The notes beneath the pieces are model-generated. The model was not told where the DNA came from. It ran no database searches and saw nothing but the letters and a program-made list of their open reading frames with translations. The position numbers and the translations under genes were made by a program. A DNA stretch of 64,000 bases from Lysinibacillus boronitolerans JCM 21713 = 10a = NBRC 103108 (lineage in GTDB: Bacteria > Bacillota > Bacilli > Bacillales_A > Planococcaceae): positions 62,001 through 126,000 of the forward strand of contig NZ_JPVR01000069.1 in NCBI RefSeq assembly GCF_000772935.1, written 5' to 3'. This document shows, piece after piece, positions 9,664 through 18,960 of this stretch; position 1 is the stretch's first letter; each line of letters starts with the position of its first letter.

Positions 9664-10870
9664 GTACCTTCACCATATCTTCCTTCAATAAATCTAACAT
9701 TTTCTCTTTATATGCCTCCACACCTGGCTGATCGTATGGATTAACCTCTAGTAAGTTAGCACTAATGACACACGCCTTCATAAAGAACATCATTAAATAG
9801 CCAACATGATACGCATCTAATTTTGGTAGTTCAATACGTATTACTGGTACGCCACCTTCTTCATGTGCTAATGCAACACCATCTTTAGAAGTTGAATTTA
9901 TACTATTCATTGAACGCCCTGCTAAATAATTGAGACCATCTATATTATCTACTGAAAAAGGAATTTCAATATCGCCTTCGATAGTGTCAAAATGAATAAG
10001 CGTCTCAAACATAATTCGACTTCCATCCTGAATAAATTGCCCGATGGCATGTAAATCAGATGAATAATTTACAGTTGAAGGATATAATCCTTTGTGTTTC
10101 TTCCCTTCACTTTCCCCAAATAACTGTTTCCACCATTCATGTAATTTATTTAGTCTAGGTTCAAATGAAGCAAGAAGTTCAACAGAATAACCTTGTTTAT
10201 ATAAAGCATAGCGATTCCAAGCATAATCAATCGCACTATTTGATTCACTTGAAAAATCCAACTCCGCTTGTCGTCCCCCACGAACAAATGCCTCTATATC
10301 AATGCCTGCAACAGCAATTGGTAGTAAGCCAACTGGAGTAAATACTGAATAACGTCCTCCTACATCAGACGGAATAACAAATTGGCGATATCCTTCTTTG
10401 TTTGCAATTTTCTTCAAAATACCTTTTTCAGCATCAGTTGTCACAATAATTCGCTTACGGGCTTCTTTTCCATATCGTTTATCCATGTATTTTTTCACAA
10501 CTCGAAATGCTAAGGCTGGCTCCATCGTAGAACCTGACTTTGAAATAACATTGACATATACTTCTTTTGTATCTAAATAGGTTAATAATTGTTTTAAGTA
10601 GGCACCGCTCATATTATTTCCGGCATATAAAATTTCAACATCATTTTTGGTAGTGAAATAGGGTGTTAGCGCATCAATTACTGCACGGGCACCAAGAAAT
10701 GAACCTCCTACACCAATAACTAGGAAAATTTTCGCTTCAGAAATTACTTGATTTGCAACATTTTGAATTGCAAAAAGCTCTTGCACTGTAACAGGATTGT
10801 AATGCTTCATACTCGGGCAATCAGTATTTTTCATTCTAGGTAACTCAGTTAATGGCTGAAAATAGATCAT
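9656..10870 (-). CDS. pgi: Short glucose-6-phosphate isomerase
   Basis: Pgi interconverts glucose 6-phosphate and fructose 6-phosphate. The SIS domains are complete: VIGVGGSFLGARAVIDAL near residues 51-68, SKSGSTMEPALAFRV, the GGRYSVFTPVGLLP signature, the acidic YPSTVNYSSDLHAIGQ segment, and the C-terminal NPYDQPGVEAYK. At 404 residues it is about 45 shorter than B. subtilis Pgi (450); the missing part is at the N terminus. AGGAG eight bases before the ATG shows the short start is real. With pgcA it may link fructose 6-phosphate to UDP-sugar or UDP-GlcNAc supply for the island; whether it is also the glycolytic enzyme cannot be told. Confidence 0.9.
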   Translation of the reverse strand: MIYFQPLTELPRMKNTDCPSMKHYNPVTVQELFAIQNVANQVISEAKIFLVIGVGGSFLGARAVIDALTPYFTTKNDVEILYAGNNMSGAYLKQLLTYLDTKEVYVNVISKSGSTMEPALAFRVVKKYMDKRYGKEARKRIIVTTDAEKGILKKIANKEGYRQFVIPSDVGGRYSVFTPVGLLPIAVAGIDIEAFVRGGRQAELDFSSESNSAIDYAWNRYALYKQGYSVELLASFEPRLNKLHEWWKQLFGESEGKKHKGLYPSTVNYSSDLHAIGQFIQDGSRIMFETLIHFDTIEGDIEIPFSVDNIDGLNYLAGRSMNSINSTSKDGVALAHEEGGVPVIRIELPKLDAYHVGYLMMFFMKACVISANLLEVNPYDQPGVEAYKEKMLDLLKEDMVKVRA

Positions 10871-10928
10871 CTTGTCAACTCCTGTTAAAACAGCTTACCA
10901 TTTTAAAGTAAGCTGAATATAGTACTAC

Positions 10929-12071
10929 TTATTTCGGCTGATTTAGTAATTCTTTAATATTCGACACAATAATTGCTAGATCTTCTATTGTCATTTGAGG
11001 ATGTATCGGTAAAGTTAAGGCCTTTTCATACCAATTTTCTGCAATTGGACATAGGCCACGTTCGTAACCTAACTTTTGGTAATAGGGATGCCAATAAACA
11101 GGAATGTAATGTACATGTACCCCTATATTCATCGATCTCATTTTTCCAAAAATTTTCTTACGCAATTCCTTTTCAAGCTGAATCATATACAAATGCCATC
11201 CTGAATTCGTTTCGTGTAGTTGTTGAGGAATGACAATTCTATTCTCATCTTGAAAAGCTTCTGTATAAAAATCTGCAATTTCACGACGTCGTTGGATAAA
11301 AGTGTCAATTTTCGTCAATTGAGACAAGCCAAGTGCCGCTTGTAAATCCGTCATTCGATAATTATAACCAAGGTCTGTCATTTCATAATACCAACCACCT
11401 TGTTCAGATGAATACTCCGTTTGCTCGATACCATGACTGCGGAATAATTGTAGTTTTTTATAATACTCTTTGTTATTCGTTACGATGATCCCACCTTCAG
11501 CCGTGGTAATCGGTTTAACTGGATGAAAACTGAACATGGTCATATCTGCTTGTATCCCAACCTTTTTTCCTTTATATTCAGCGCCAAGGGAATGAGCACC
11601 ATCTTCAATAACAACTATGTTATGCTCTCTCGCGATGGCATTGATTGCGTCTAAATCAGCAGGCTGACCTGTAAAATCTACAGGAATGATTGCCTTTGTT
11701 TTGGATGATATCTTTTTTCTAATTTCGGTCGGATCAATATTATATGTACGGGCATCAATATCGGCAAAAACTACAGTTCCTCCCATATAACGTACACAAT
11801 TCGCACTTGCCGCAAAAGTAATGGGCGATGTAATGACTTCATCCCCTTCACCTATTCCAGCTGCGTAACAAGCTGCATGGAGGGCTGCCGTTCCATTACA
11901 AAATGCCACTGCATATTGAGCACCAACATAATTAGCAATTGCTTGTTCAAACTCTTTTATTTTAGGGCCTTGTGTTAAAAAAGGAGAACGCAATGTTTCA
12001 ATTACCATTTGAATGTCTTCTTCATCTATAGATTGGCGACCGTAGGAGAGAAAATCATTGCGCTTTTTCAT
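10929..12071 (-). CDS. pseC: PseC-type PLP aminotransferase
   Basis: PseC transfers an amino group from glutamate to C4 of UDP-4-keto-6-deoxy-AltNAc, step two of pseudaminic acid synthesis. It is a DegT/DnrJ/EryC1-fold enzyme: the PLP lysine is K186 in SFHPVKPITTAEGG, and EDGAHSLGAEY carries the cofactor aspartate. I chose the ATG that overlaps the pseI stop as ATGA, with GGGAG eight bases upstream, giving 381 residues; the longer reading would begin at TTG. pseI, pseG and pseH lie just upstream, which favours PseC over other sugar aminotransferases. Confidence 0.92.
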   Translation of the reverse strand: MKKRNDFLSYGRQSIDEEDIQMVIETLRSPFLTQGPKIKEFEQAIANYVGAQYAVAFCNGTAALHAACYAAGIGEGDEVITSPITFAASANCVRYMGGTVVFADIDARTYNIDPTEIRKKISSKTKAIIPVDFTGQPADLDAINAIAREHNIVVIEDGAHSLGAEYKGKKVGIQADMTMFSFHPVKPITTAEGGIIVTNNKEYYKKLQLFRSHGIEQTEYSSEQGGWYYEMTDLGYNYRMTDLQAALGLSQLTKIDTFIQRRREIADFYTEAFQDENRIVIPQQLHETNSGWHLYMIQLEKELRKKIFGKMRSMNIGVHVHYIPVYWHPYYQKLGYERGLCPIAENWYEKALTLPIHPQMTIEDLAIIVSNIKELLNQPK

Positions 12072-13114
12072 AGTAATAACTCCCAACTTAAAGGCGTTCC
12101 TTTTTTCACATCTTGATTAATGTGCTTACCAATGATCAAATCATAGTATTTTGTCGGCAATCCTAGGCCAGGTCGTATACTTCTCACATTTTCTTTGGTT
12201 AGTAGGTCCCCTGCATTTAAGTTTTCACTTATATACAACGAGCGTCTAAATTTTGTAGAATCCTTTTCAGCATCTGTTGGTCCATATTGTACTTGTCCTA
12301 AGCTTTGCCATGCTCGCTCTGTTTCTTCTACTAGCATTTTTAGCTCATGAGGTTCCATTGAAAAGGCTGAATCGACACCGCCATCAGAACGAGAAGTTGT
12401 AAAATGTTTTTCTATTACAGTTGCACCAAGAGTTACTGCTGCCACTGATACACCCACACCCAACGTGTGATCTGATAAACCAATTTCAGTTCCTAATAAT
12501 TCTCTCATATGGGGAATAGTAGCTAGATTAGAGTTTGCAGGAGTAGCAGGGTAAGTACTTGTACATTTTAATAGTACAATTTGTTGATTCCCTTCAGCTC
12601 TTGCAGCACCAACTGCTTCATCTAGTTCTCCTACTGTTGCCATACCTGTAGAAATAATAATAGGTTTTCCAGTTCGAGCAACTTTTCGAATTAAAGGTAT
12701 ATCCACATTCTCAAAAGAGGCAATTTTATAAGCCGGTACGTTTAAAGTTTCTAAAAAGTCAACAGCTGTTTCATCAAAGGGTGAACTAAATGCTAGTAGA
12801 CCATGTTCTTTAGCACGATTAAAAATTGCCTCATGCCATTCCCAAGGGGTGTAAGCTTCTTTATATAAATTATAAAGAGAATTTCCCTTCCAAAGGTTTT
12901 CATCATCTTGTATATAAAATTCCCCTGTATGGACATCTAATGTAATGGTATCTGGTGTATATGTTTGTAGCTTTAATGCATCTACACCTGCTTCTGCCGC
13001 TAGATCTACTAAGTGCAATGCTCGCTCTAACGATTGATTATGATTACCGGACATTTCTGCAATGATAAAAGGTTTGACATGCTTCCCAATTTCCTTATTT
13101 CCAATTTTAATCAT
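12068..13114 (-). CDS. pseI: Pseudaminic acid synthase
   Basis: PseI condenses the free 2,4-diacetamido-trideoxy hexose with phosphoenolpyruvate to make the nine-carbon pseudaminic acid. The protein has the NeuB/SpsE barrel (FIIAEMSGNHNQ near residues 16-27, ALKLQTYTPDTITLD, IISTGMAT, LLKCTSTYPA, GLSDHT, EKHFT) and a C-terminal SAF antifreeze-like domain (RSLYISENLNAGDLLTKENVRSIRPG). The ATG overlaps the pseG stop as ATGA and has GGAG eight bases upstream, giving 348 residues; the ten-codon extension is not needed. Sialic and legionaminic acid synthases look similar, but the pseG and pseC neighbours point to pseudaminic acid. Confidence 0.93.
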   Translation of the reverse strand: MIKIGNKEIGKHVKPFIIAEMSGNHNQSLERALHLVDLAAEAGVDALKLQTYTPDTITLDVHTGEFYIQDDENLWKGNSLYNLYKEAYTPWEWHEAIFNRAKEHGLLAFSSPFDETAVDFLETLNVPAYKIASFENVDIPLIRKVARTGKPIIISTGMATVGELDEAVGAARAEGNQQIVLLKCTSTYPATPANSNLATIPHMRELLGTEIGLSDHTLGVGVSVAAVTLGATVIEKHFTTSRSDGGVDSAFSMEPHELKMLVEETERAWQSLGQVQYGPTDAEKDSTKFRRSLYISENLNAGDLLTKENVRSIRPGLGLPTKYYDLIIGKHINQDVKKGTPLSWELLL

Positions 13115-14076
13115 GCTAACAACTCCATTATTTGTGATAACCAAGCATTTGGTTGTGGTGCTGCTGTTAATTGCAGACTAATACTTTCCAGCTTCTTTAC
13201 ATTCATGTCTCCTATACCCTTTAGTAGGTTTCTATACTTTTCTACAGTCACATCTTCATGCCATCCTAGATTTATTACTGCGCCTAGTTGTGCAGCATAG
13301 GTAGTAGTAATGAGTTGGTTAGCAGCAACAATCGTACTAGAGGAAGGGAGTCCCACATAGCAACGTTCCCACATAGTTCCACCACCAGCACCTATGCAAA
13401 AATCTGCCTGCTGCATAAGCTGTGCCATATAAGATATTTGACAATGATATTGATAATTACGCTTATTGCAAATTTCCTTGATTTCCCCTTTATGTACATT
13501 CCCGTTCCCAACAACGATATCTATTTGAGCAAATGAGTAATTTTCTAGCGCAGTTAAAATTTTCATTGTCTCATTTGTTGGATCAGTTCCCCCCATAAAT
13601 ACAAGTAGACGTTTAATATTATGGCGCTGTGACATTTGGTTTCGAGCCATTAAAAACTCTTCACGCATAATTAAGTACTTTGGTCCAAGTAATTTCACAC
13701 AATGATTCGGTACAAGTCCATCGTAACGACTCTCAAAATTCGGTACAACATTTTGATCAAGTAATAAATCACAATCATGTACTCTTGCCAAATCATCAAT
13801 CACCATTAGTTTTTTTGTATGCTGTCGAATAGACTTCTCCCATTCGATATCCAAGCCGTAATGATCCACGATATAAAGATCAGCGCCTTCAGCCTTTGAT
13901 ATATTTTTATAGCCCTGTTGTGCAACAAGATTAATCAAATTGCCTGCGAGAGGTTCCATCCAAAATCGAACATTACATCCTCTCACTTTTAAATTGTCAG
14001 CAATTGTTAGACATCTCATAACATGACCGCTTCCGATTTCCACTGATGCATCTGTACGGATAATTATTTTTTTCAT
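13111..14076 (-). CDS. pseG: PseG UDP-sugar hydrolase
   Basis: PseG removes UDP from UDP-2,4-diacetamido-2,4,6-trideoxy-altrose and leaves the free sugar for PseI. It is a GT-B-fold protein of 321 residues. The N-terminal IGSGHVMRCLTIA (residues 13-25) holds the glycine loop and catalytic histidine of the family, and FCIGAGGGTMWERCYVGLPS carries the C-terminal nucleotide site. Its start overlaps the preceding stop (TAATG) and its stop overlaps pseI, so it is coupled on both sides. Confidence 0.93.
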   Translation of the reverse strand: MKKIIIRTDASVEIGSGHVMRCLTIADNLKVRGCNVRFWMEPLAGNLINLVAQQGYKNISKAEGADLYIVDHYGLDIEWEKSIRQHTKKLMVIDDLARVHDCDLLLDQNVVPNFESRYDGLVPNHCVKLLGPKYLIMREEFLMARNQMSQRHNIKRLLVFMGGTDPTNETMKILTALENYSFAQIDIVVGNGNVHKGEIKEICNKRNYQYHCQISYMAQLMQQADFCIGAGGGTMWERCYVGLPSSSTIVAANQLITTTYAAQLGAVINLGWHEDVTVEKYRNLLKGIGDMNVKKLESISLQLTAAPQPNAWLSQIMELLA

Positions 14077-14798
14077 TAAATCACCGGCTTTTGTTCAATA
14101 TGTGCATTTAATACAGCTACCTCAGGTGTTTCTCTTAAATATTGAATAACCTTTGAGCTTGACACTAATGGATCATCAAAATGGTTTGCGATTGCTGAAA
14201 TCAATTGATAGTCTTCTTCAGTATCTAATGTTATACGTAGTTCAGGAGCTATACGATTTGCCGGTACTTTATATGTAACTGAATTGAATCTTTCAGCATA
14301 TTCATACGCAAAATAAGTAACATGTTCACGATGTCGAGGTTCTTTTCCCATTTCATGAATATGTAATAATGCCTCATAAGATATCATTTCAACTGCTAGG
14401 CCACGAGGAAGCTCGCGGTCCATTAACACGATATCCTTTTGCTCTTTTTCCATAAGTGAGACAATCTCACTCGCTATTTCGTAATCAACAAATGGACAAT
14501 CTGAAGTCACACGCATTACATAATCAGGTTTATACATGTTAGCACATTGTACATAACGGCCTAGTACATCATCTTCAGAGCCGCGGAAAAAAGCCACTTG
14601 ATGCACTTCACACCAGTTTGCAATAGCATCGTCCTGTGGTAAATTACTTGTTGCTACAATAACTTCACTAATCCCCTCAATTGCTCGACAGCGTTCTATA
14701 TCGTATGTAAGGACATCCACATCACCAAGTTTTTTTAAAATCTTCCCTGGCAGGCGGGATGAGCCCATTCTAGCTTGGATGATAACAATTGTTTTCAT
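14076..14798 (-). CDS. pseF: PseF/SpsF-type cytidylyltransferase
   Basis: This 240-residue nucleotidyltransferase is the likely CMP-pseudaminic acid synthetase of the run. It opens with IIQARMGSSRLPGKIL (residues 5-20), the CTP-binding loop, and has VTSDCPFVDYEI and the acidic TLDTEEDY segment. The sequence is closer to the SpsF branch of spore-coat sugar genes than to the Campylobacter PseF type, as is common in Bacillales. It overlaps pseH by ATGA upstream and pseG by one base downstream. A KdsB-like CMP transferase elsewhere in the island is a distinct enzyme. Confidence 0.85.
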   Translation of the reverse strand: MKTIVIIQARMGSSRLPGKILKKLGDVDVLTYDIERCRAIEGISEVIVATSNLPQDDAIANWCEVHQVAFFRGSEDDVLGRYVQCANMYKPDYVMRVTSDCPFVDYEIASEIVSLMEKEQKDIVLMDRELPRGLAVEMISYEALLHIHEMGKEPRHREHVTYFAYEYAERFNSVTYKVPANRIAPELRITLDTEEDYQLISAIANHFDDPLVSSSKVIQYLRETPEVAVLNAHIEQKPVI

Positions 14799-15331
14799 GA
14801 CTGCACCTCTGGAATATATTTTTTGAATTTATCCCCAACTTCTTGCCAACGGTCCTTTGTCATTTCAAATACATGAACATCATGCCACATATTATTTTTA
14901 CATATATGGTGTTCATATTTCCCTACAAGACGCGCCCCCTGTTTTAAATGAAGCTTTTGTACGCCTACATTTATATCCATTACTTCACCAATTAACTTTT
15001 CTAAACCAAGCTCTGTAAATGCATAATTGTACATGTATGCTCCTAAAAAGCCTGCAAGCATTGCATATTTCATATCACCAATATAAAAATTCCAGGCTCC
15101 ACGTTTATGTCTCCAATCGATGTCAGTGATTGAAATAAAGCCTATAATGTCACCTTTATATTCCATTAACCAGTAAAAACCTTTTTGATCAGCCCGAATG
15201 GTATTCAACCATTTCTTTTGATTTTCTAAACTATATTCAATATCTGTATACATATAGCGAGTTATATCTTCTCGTGTACGCCAATCTAAAATTTGCTGAA
15301 GATGTTGCTCTTCAATTGGTATCCATTTCAT
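14795..15331 (-). CDS. pseH: PseH-type GNAT acyltransferase
   Basis: PseH acylates the 4-amino group of the UDP-amino sugar, using acetyl-CoA in known cases. The 178-residue product shows the GNAT fold: WIPIEEQHLQQILDWR at the start, FYWLMEYKGDIIGFISI and GAWNFYIGDMKY in the core, and a C-terminal LEKLIGEVMDINVGVQKLHLKQGARLVG-like region where the acyl donor binds. I chose the ATG that overlaps the LuxC-like stop as ATGA; the longer reading adds 17 residues without homology. The coupling to an acyl-activating cassette raises the question whether its donor is acetyl-CoA or a longer acyl thioester. Confidence 0.87.
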   Translation of the reverse strand: MKWIPIEEQHLQQILDWRTREDITRYMYTDIEYSLENQKKWLNTIRADQKGFYWLMEYKGDIIGFISITDIDWRHKRGAWNFYIGDMKYAMLAGFLGAYMYNYAFTELGLEKLIGEVMDINVGVQKLHLKQGARLVGKYEHHICKNNMWHDVHVFEMTKDRWQEVGDKFKKYIPEVQS

Positions 15332-16521
15332 ATAATGATTACTTCCCTTGTAAATGATGTTAAAAAGCTTTGACCATCCCATACTCCTGTAAATTCCAAA
15401 GCTTTACCAATCGGAACTATGCGATCGATTCCTCTAGTTGTAATAGCATCCACTAAATTTTCAAGTTCCTCACGTTCAAAACCAAAATAAGCAATTGTTT
15501 GATCTTTATCTATTAGTACACCTGCTAAATCTTTCAGTGTCTCTACAGTATATTCGTAAAACATTCCGCCGCCGCAATGACGTTCACGGACATCTGCTGG
15601 CACATCAGATAGCTTTACACGTGAAAAATAAAGTCCATTTTCCAAATTACCTACAACACTTTCAGTTGCAAGTACGAGACTAGTAGTGTATTTCAACACT
15701 TGTGTTGCTGCCATTAATTCATATTGCTTTTGCTGAATTTTTTGTGCGAACACTGTCCAAAACTTATTGATTGCTTCTTGGTTATCACCACTCCAGACGA
15801 TTAATCTTGGAGAAGAACACGCCATTTGATCAAACCAAAAAACATCATTATAAAACTGCTCTACAAGATTGTCTAATTCCTTCTCATTTAACTTAGAGAT
15901 TATCTCACTATTTAAAACAGCCAATGAGAATCGGTCTGGAAAAGTAAGTTCATTTGCTAAGGGTGCTAGTGGTACACTTCGGATAGCAGAAATCGTTACA
16001 TCTCCACCCCAAATGACACGTGTCTGACAAGCAGAACTTAAGACGGCTGTTGCATTTTCCTCATGCCCATATGTACATATTATCGTCTGCTGAGCAATTT
16101 TTTGAAATTCAGGACGAGTTAACTCCTCTATAATTATTTGCAAAAGCACGTTTAAGCCCTTTTGCTCCTTACTAGAAATTCGAATGATGTTTCGATTGCC
16201 TGCTAACAACGACAACATCCAAGAATAAACAAAAATTGTATCAACATTCGATGGCGCAATATGAAACACAGTTCCTCGCGCCCTTACTTTCTTTTGTGCA
16301 GCCCCTTGTTCAAATGCAGCTTGCATTTCCTTGATATTTGCCTTTCGAAGCCAGTAACCTAATGCTACAATTTCAGGCAATTCTCTTATACGAAGAAAAC
16401 GTTTGGATAGAGCCTGTGTAAATGCCACTACCTCTTGGTCAAAAGGTTTATTTGGTTTATAAAAGGAAAGCTGTTCCATAGCAGACTCAAATGCAATATT
16501 TTCTGGCCAAAATAGATTCAT
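15328..16521 (-). CDS. LuxC-family acyl-CoA/acyl-thioester reductase
   Basis: The 397-residue protein fits the LuxC family (fatty acyl reductases related to aldehyde dehydrogenases). GTVFHIAPSNVDTIFVYSW (residues about 83-101) is the nucleotide-binding region, RVIWGGDVT follows, and the likely catalytic cysteine is C235 in FDQMACSSPRL. In luminous bacteria LuxC reduces an acyl group handed over by LuxE to the aldehyde; a LuxE-like gene lies directly upstream with an ATGA overlap. No luciferase genes are present, so a role in making a glycan substituent is inferred. It overlaps pseH downstream. Confidence 0.82.
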   Translation of the reverse strand: MNLFWPENIAFESAMEQLSFYKPNKPFDQEVVAFTQALSKRFLRIRELPEIVALGYWLRKANIKEMQAAFEQGAAQKKVRARGTVFHIAPSNVDTIFVYSWMLSLLAGNRNIIRISSKEQKGLNVLLQIIIEELTRPEFQKIAQQTIICTYGHEENATAVLSSACQTRVIWGGDVTISAIRSVPLAPLANELTFPDRFSLAVLNSEIISKLNEKELDNLVEQFYNDVFWFDQMACSSPRLIVWSGDNQEAINKFWTVFAQKIQQKQYELMAATQVLKYTTSLVLATESVVGNLENGLYFSRVKLSDVPADVRERHCGGGMFYEYTVETLKDLAGVLIDKDQTIAYFGFEREELENLVDAITTRGIDRIVPIGKALEFTGVWDGQSFLTSFTREVIII

Positions 16522-17579
16522 CGCTTAGTCCCTCCTTGAAAAGTATCACTACAGCCCCGGAGCTCCGCCTTTGGAATTCTCCCTGCTACAGAGAAATATT
16601 TCCCTTTCCAACCACAAAGGCAATCATCTTCCCCATGAATGGTACCTAGATCTTCTGTCAGCAATGAATGGCCCGGATAGCTTTTGGGTAGCTCACTTAA
16701 CACCTGAATAAGCCCCTGTTCTCCATAAGGAATTGGCTCAAATGTAATGGGGTTACGAATAATAATATCTGCATAGCTAGGTGTATGAAGATGCCCCATA
16801 CTACACTCAACAAAAATGGATCCAACTTGTTCGACCATTCCGTAATAATTATGTACCTCTCGAATGCCTAACTGCTCATGTAGTAAGCGATTAAATGTAG
16901 AGGAATCAACCGCTTCATCCTTCAGCTTCTTCCAGCCACCACCGTGAATTAAAATACTGTCTCCACAGTCAATCTTTATGTCGCTTGCTATTACTTCTTT
17001 ATAGACATACTGCCAAATCATAAACGTAAAGCCGAACAATAAAATTTTTTGCCCCGCAAACTCCTTTAAAAATGCCTGTAAGCCCACAATATCTAAGCTC
17101 ATATCATCATTTAATGCATAAAAATGCTTACGACCAAAATTGGAGAAGCCTAAAATGCCAGCACCACGAGCACTAAATGATTTACGATCTTTTAGCACTG
17201 ATTTCGTATCTAAAATAATCATCGGTAAACGTTTACTGCCAAGCAAAGGTTTCATCACTTCAACCAATATTTTAGTTTGTGCAACAGAAGTTTCTTTGTC
17301 TAAGTAGATTTTAGACACCTGTTGCCCCGTTGTACCACTTGAAGTCAGTACTTTTACGATTTCTTCTTGTGAAATCGACTTTAACTCTAAAAGCTTAAAT
17401 ACTTGCACCGGTAAGTAAGGTACTTCTTCTAAAGTGTCAACTTGTTGTACAGCATCACTTTTTTCTAGCATCGCCTTATATTCTTGGCAATTGTCCATAT
17501 GCCATTTTGTTAATGCATTAAGTTTATCTAATAGCTGCGCTGATTTTTGCTGTCGTTCCAAATGATATGGGGCAATCAT
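16518..17579 (-). CDS. LuxE-family acyl-protein synthetase
   Basis: LuxE-type enzymes activate a carboxylic acid as acyl-AMP and hold it as a thioester. This 353-residue protein has the adenylation loop SSGTTGQQVSKIYLD near residues 81-95, GFTFMIWQYVY, the HGGGWKKL segment, and HNYYGMVEQVGSIFVEC with a C-terminal RIPKAELRGCSDT region. It overlaps both neighbours by ATGA (AMP ligase upstream, LuxC-like downstream). Comparable LuxE/LuxC/ACP sets occur in some flagellar and O-antigen sugar loci; the substrate here is unknown. Confidence 0.82.
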   Translation of the reverse strand: MIAPYHLERQQKSAQLLDKLNALTKWHMDNCQEYKAMLEKSDAVQQVDTLEEVPYLPVQVFKLLELKSISQEEIVKVLTSSGTTGQQVSKIYLDKETSVAQTKILVEVMKPLLGSKRLPMIILDTKSVLKDRKSFSARGAGILGFSNFGRKHFYALNDDMSLDIVGLQAFLKEFAGQKILLFGFTFMIWQYVYKEVIASDIKIDCGDSILIHGGGWKKLKDEAVDSSTFNRLLHEQLGIREVHNYYGMVEQVGSIFVECSMGHLHTPSYADIIIRNPITFEPIPYGEQGLIQVLSELPKSYPGHSLLTEDLGTIHGEDDCLCGWKGKYFSVAGRIPKAELRGCSDTFQGGTKR

Positions 17580-18928
17580 AAACAGCTCTCCTTTAATTTC
17601 ATATAATCTGTCTTACCATTAGCCAAGCGAGGAATTTCTAATATGACCACCTTATAAGCTGACCTATGCAATTTATATAGTCGTTCAAGGTTTTCTTTGA
17701 CATGGCCCATCTGTTCTTCTTTTTCAATTACCACCACTAACTTATCATCGTTACCAGTACATGCTATTGGTGCTTGAATGACTGCCTCTAACTTCTTCTC
17801 TACATCATCTAAATTAATCCTTAATCCAAATAACTTAATAAAACGTTTCATTCGTCCTGTAATAGTAAAATACCCTTCATTATCAACAGTTGCAGTATCT
17901 CCCGTATATAGTATGCCGGATAGTTCATCCCCTAATGATAAATCTTCTAAGCATTCCGCATATCCCATCATTACATTAGCACCTTTATAGATAAGCTCAC
18001 TCGTCTCACTATCTATAGTCAAGTTTCCACCTGGTATGGCAATACCAATCGAACCTAATTTAGTAAGTACACGTTCATGGGGAATATAAGACATGCGAGG
18101 TGATGCCTCTGTTTGCCCATACATGACAAAAAACCGCTTATTATTTTGCTGTGCATATTCACCAAAAACTTTTACTAATTTTTCATTTAGTCGTCCACCA
18201 GCTTGCGTGAGCGTCTTTAAATAAGGTAAATCCATTTTCATAAAACCAATACGTTGAAGCATCTGATACGTAAAAGGAACACCTGCAAGTGAAGTAGCTT
18301 TATGCTCACGAACTTCCTCCCAAAATGACTTCTCCATTACACTTTCTTCAGATAATATTAACGCTGCTCCCGCTAATAGATGACTGTTCACAATTGACAT
18401 CCCATACGAATAAGACAATGGTAAGTTCATAACAGCACGCTCATTCTCATCGATGGCTAAATATTCAATAATTGATTGTGCATTTGAACGTAAATTACCG
18501 TAAGATAATCGAACAAATTTTTGACTTCCTGTTGTACCAGATGTGCTTAATAACACTGCTAAATCCGCATGAATCTTATAGTTGGAAGTTTCGTCTATTC
18601 TAGTTAATAGTAAATTTTCCGATTTATACCCCGAAATATTTATGTCTCCTACAATCCATTTTGGTCGATATTGTTCGATATTTTTTGCTAATAATTCCTT
18701 ATTGATATCATAATTTAATAGCATCACCGCATGACCACTGTCTAAAGCAGCGATGTATGAAGCTAATACTTGTACTGTATTCTTAGTTAAAATCAAAATT
18801 AATTCTTTTTGTGTACTATTGAATATAAATTTGTTGGATTGCTGTGCTAATTGCGTATATGTATAAGTGCGTTCATTTGTCACTACAGCTAGTTGCTGAC
18901 ACTTCTCCGTTAACTCAAAAAAGCTCAT
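17576..18928 (-). CDS. AMP-dependent acyl ligase (ANL superfamily)
   Basis: The 450-residue protein is an acyl-adenylating enzyme. LLSTSGTTGSQKFVRLSYGN (about residues 130-149) is the P-loop, FFVMYGQTEASPRMSYIP is the A5 motif, GILYTGDTATVDNEGYFTITGRMKRFIKLFG covers A7-A8, and a lysine near the C terminus (NGKTDYMKLK) matches the A10 lysine. A small ACP is encoded two genes upstream, so it may load an acyl group onto that ACP. I chose the ATG with AAAGGAG seven bases upstream rather than the ten-codon longer reading. Substrate class is unknown. Confidence 0.85.
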   Translation of the reverse strand: MSFFELTEKCQQLAVVTNERTYTYTQLAQQSNKFIFNSTQKELILILTKNTVQVLASYIAALDSGHAVMLLNYDINKELLAKNIEQYRPKWIVGDINISGYKSENLLLTRIDETSNYKIHADLAVLLSTSGTTGSQKFVRLSYGNLRSNAQSIIEYLAIDENERAVMNLPLSYSYGMSIVNSHLLAGAALILSEESVMEKSFWEEVREHKATSLAGVPFTYQMLQRIGFMKMDLPYLKTLTQAGGRLNEKLVKVFGEYAQQNNKRFFVMYGQTEASPRMSYIPHERVLTKLGSIGIAIPGGNLTIDSETSELIYKGANVMMGYAECLEDLSLGDELSGILYTGDTATVDNEGYFTITGRMKRFIKLFGLRINLDDVEKKLEAVIQAPIACTGNDDKLVVVIEKEEQMGHVKENLERLYKLHRSAYKVVILEIPRLANGKTDYMKLKESCL

Positions 18929-18960
18929 TTGATAGCTCCTTTCAAAAGAAAAGAACATGG

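Noticed and set aside
15328-17579. luxC/luxE-like genes as evidence of bioluminescence
   Set aside because: No luciferase genes (luxA, luxB) or luxD are present, and the genes are coupled to pseudaminic acid synthesis. A sugar-modification role fits better.
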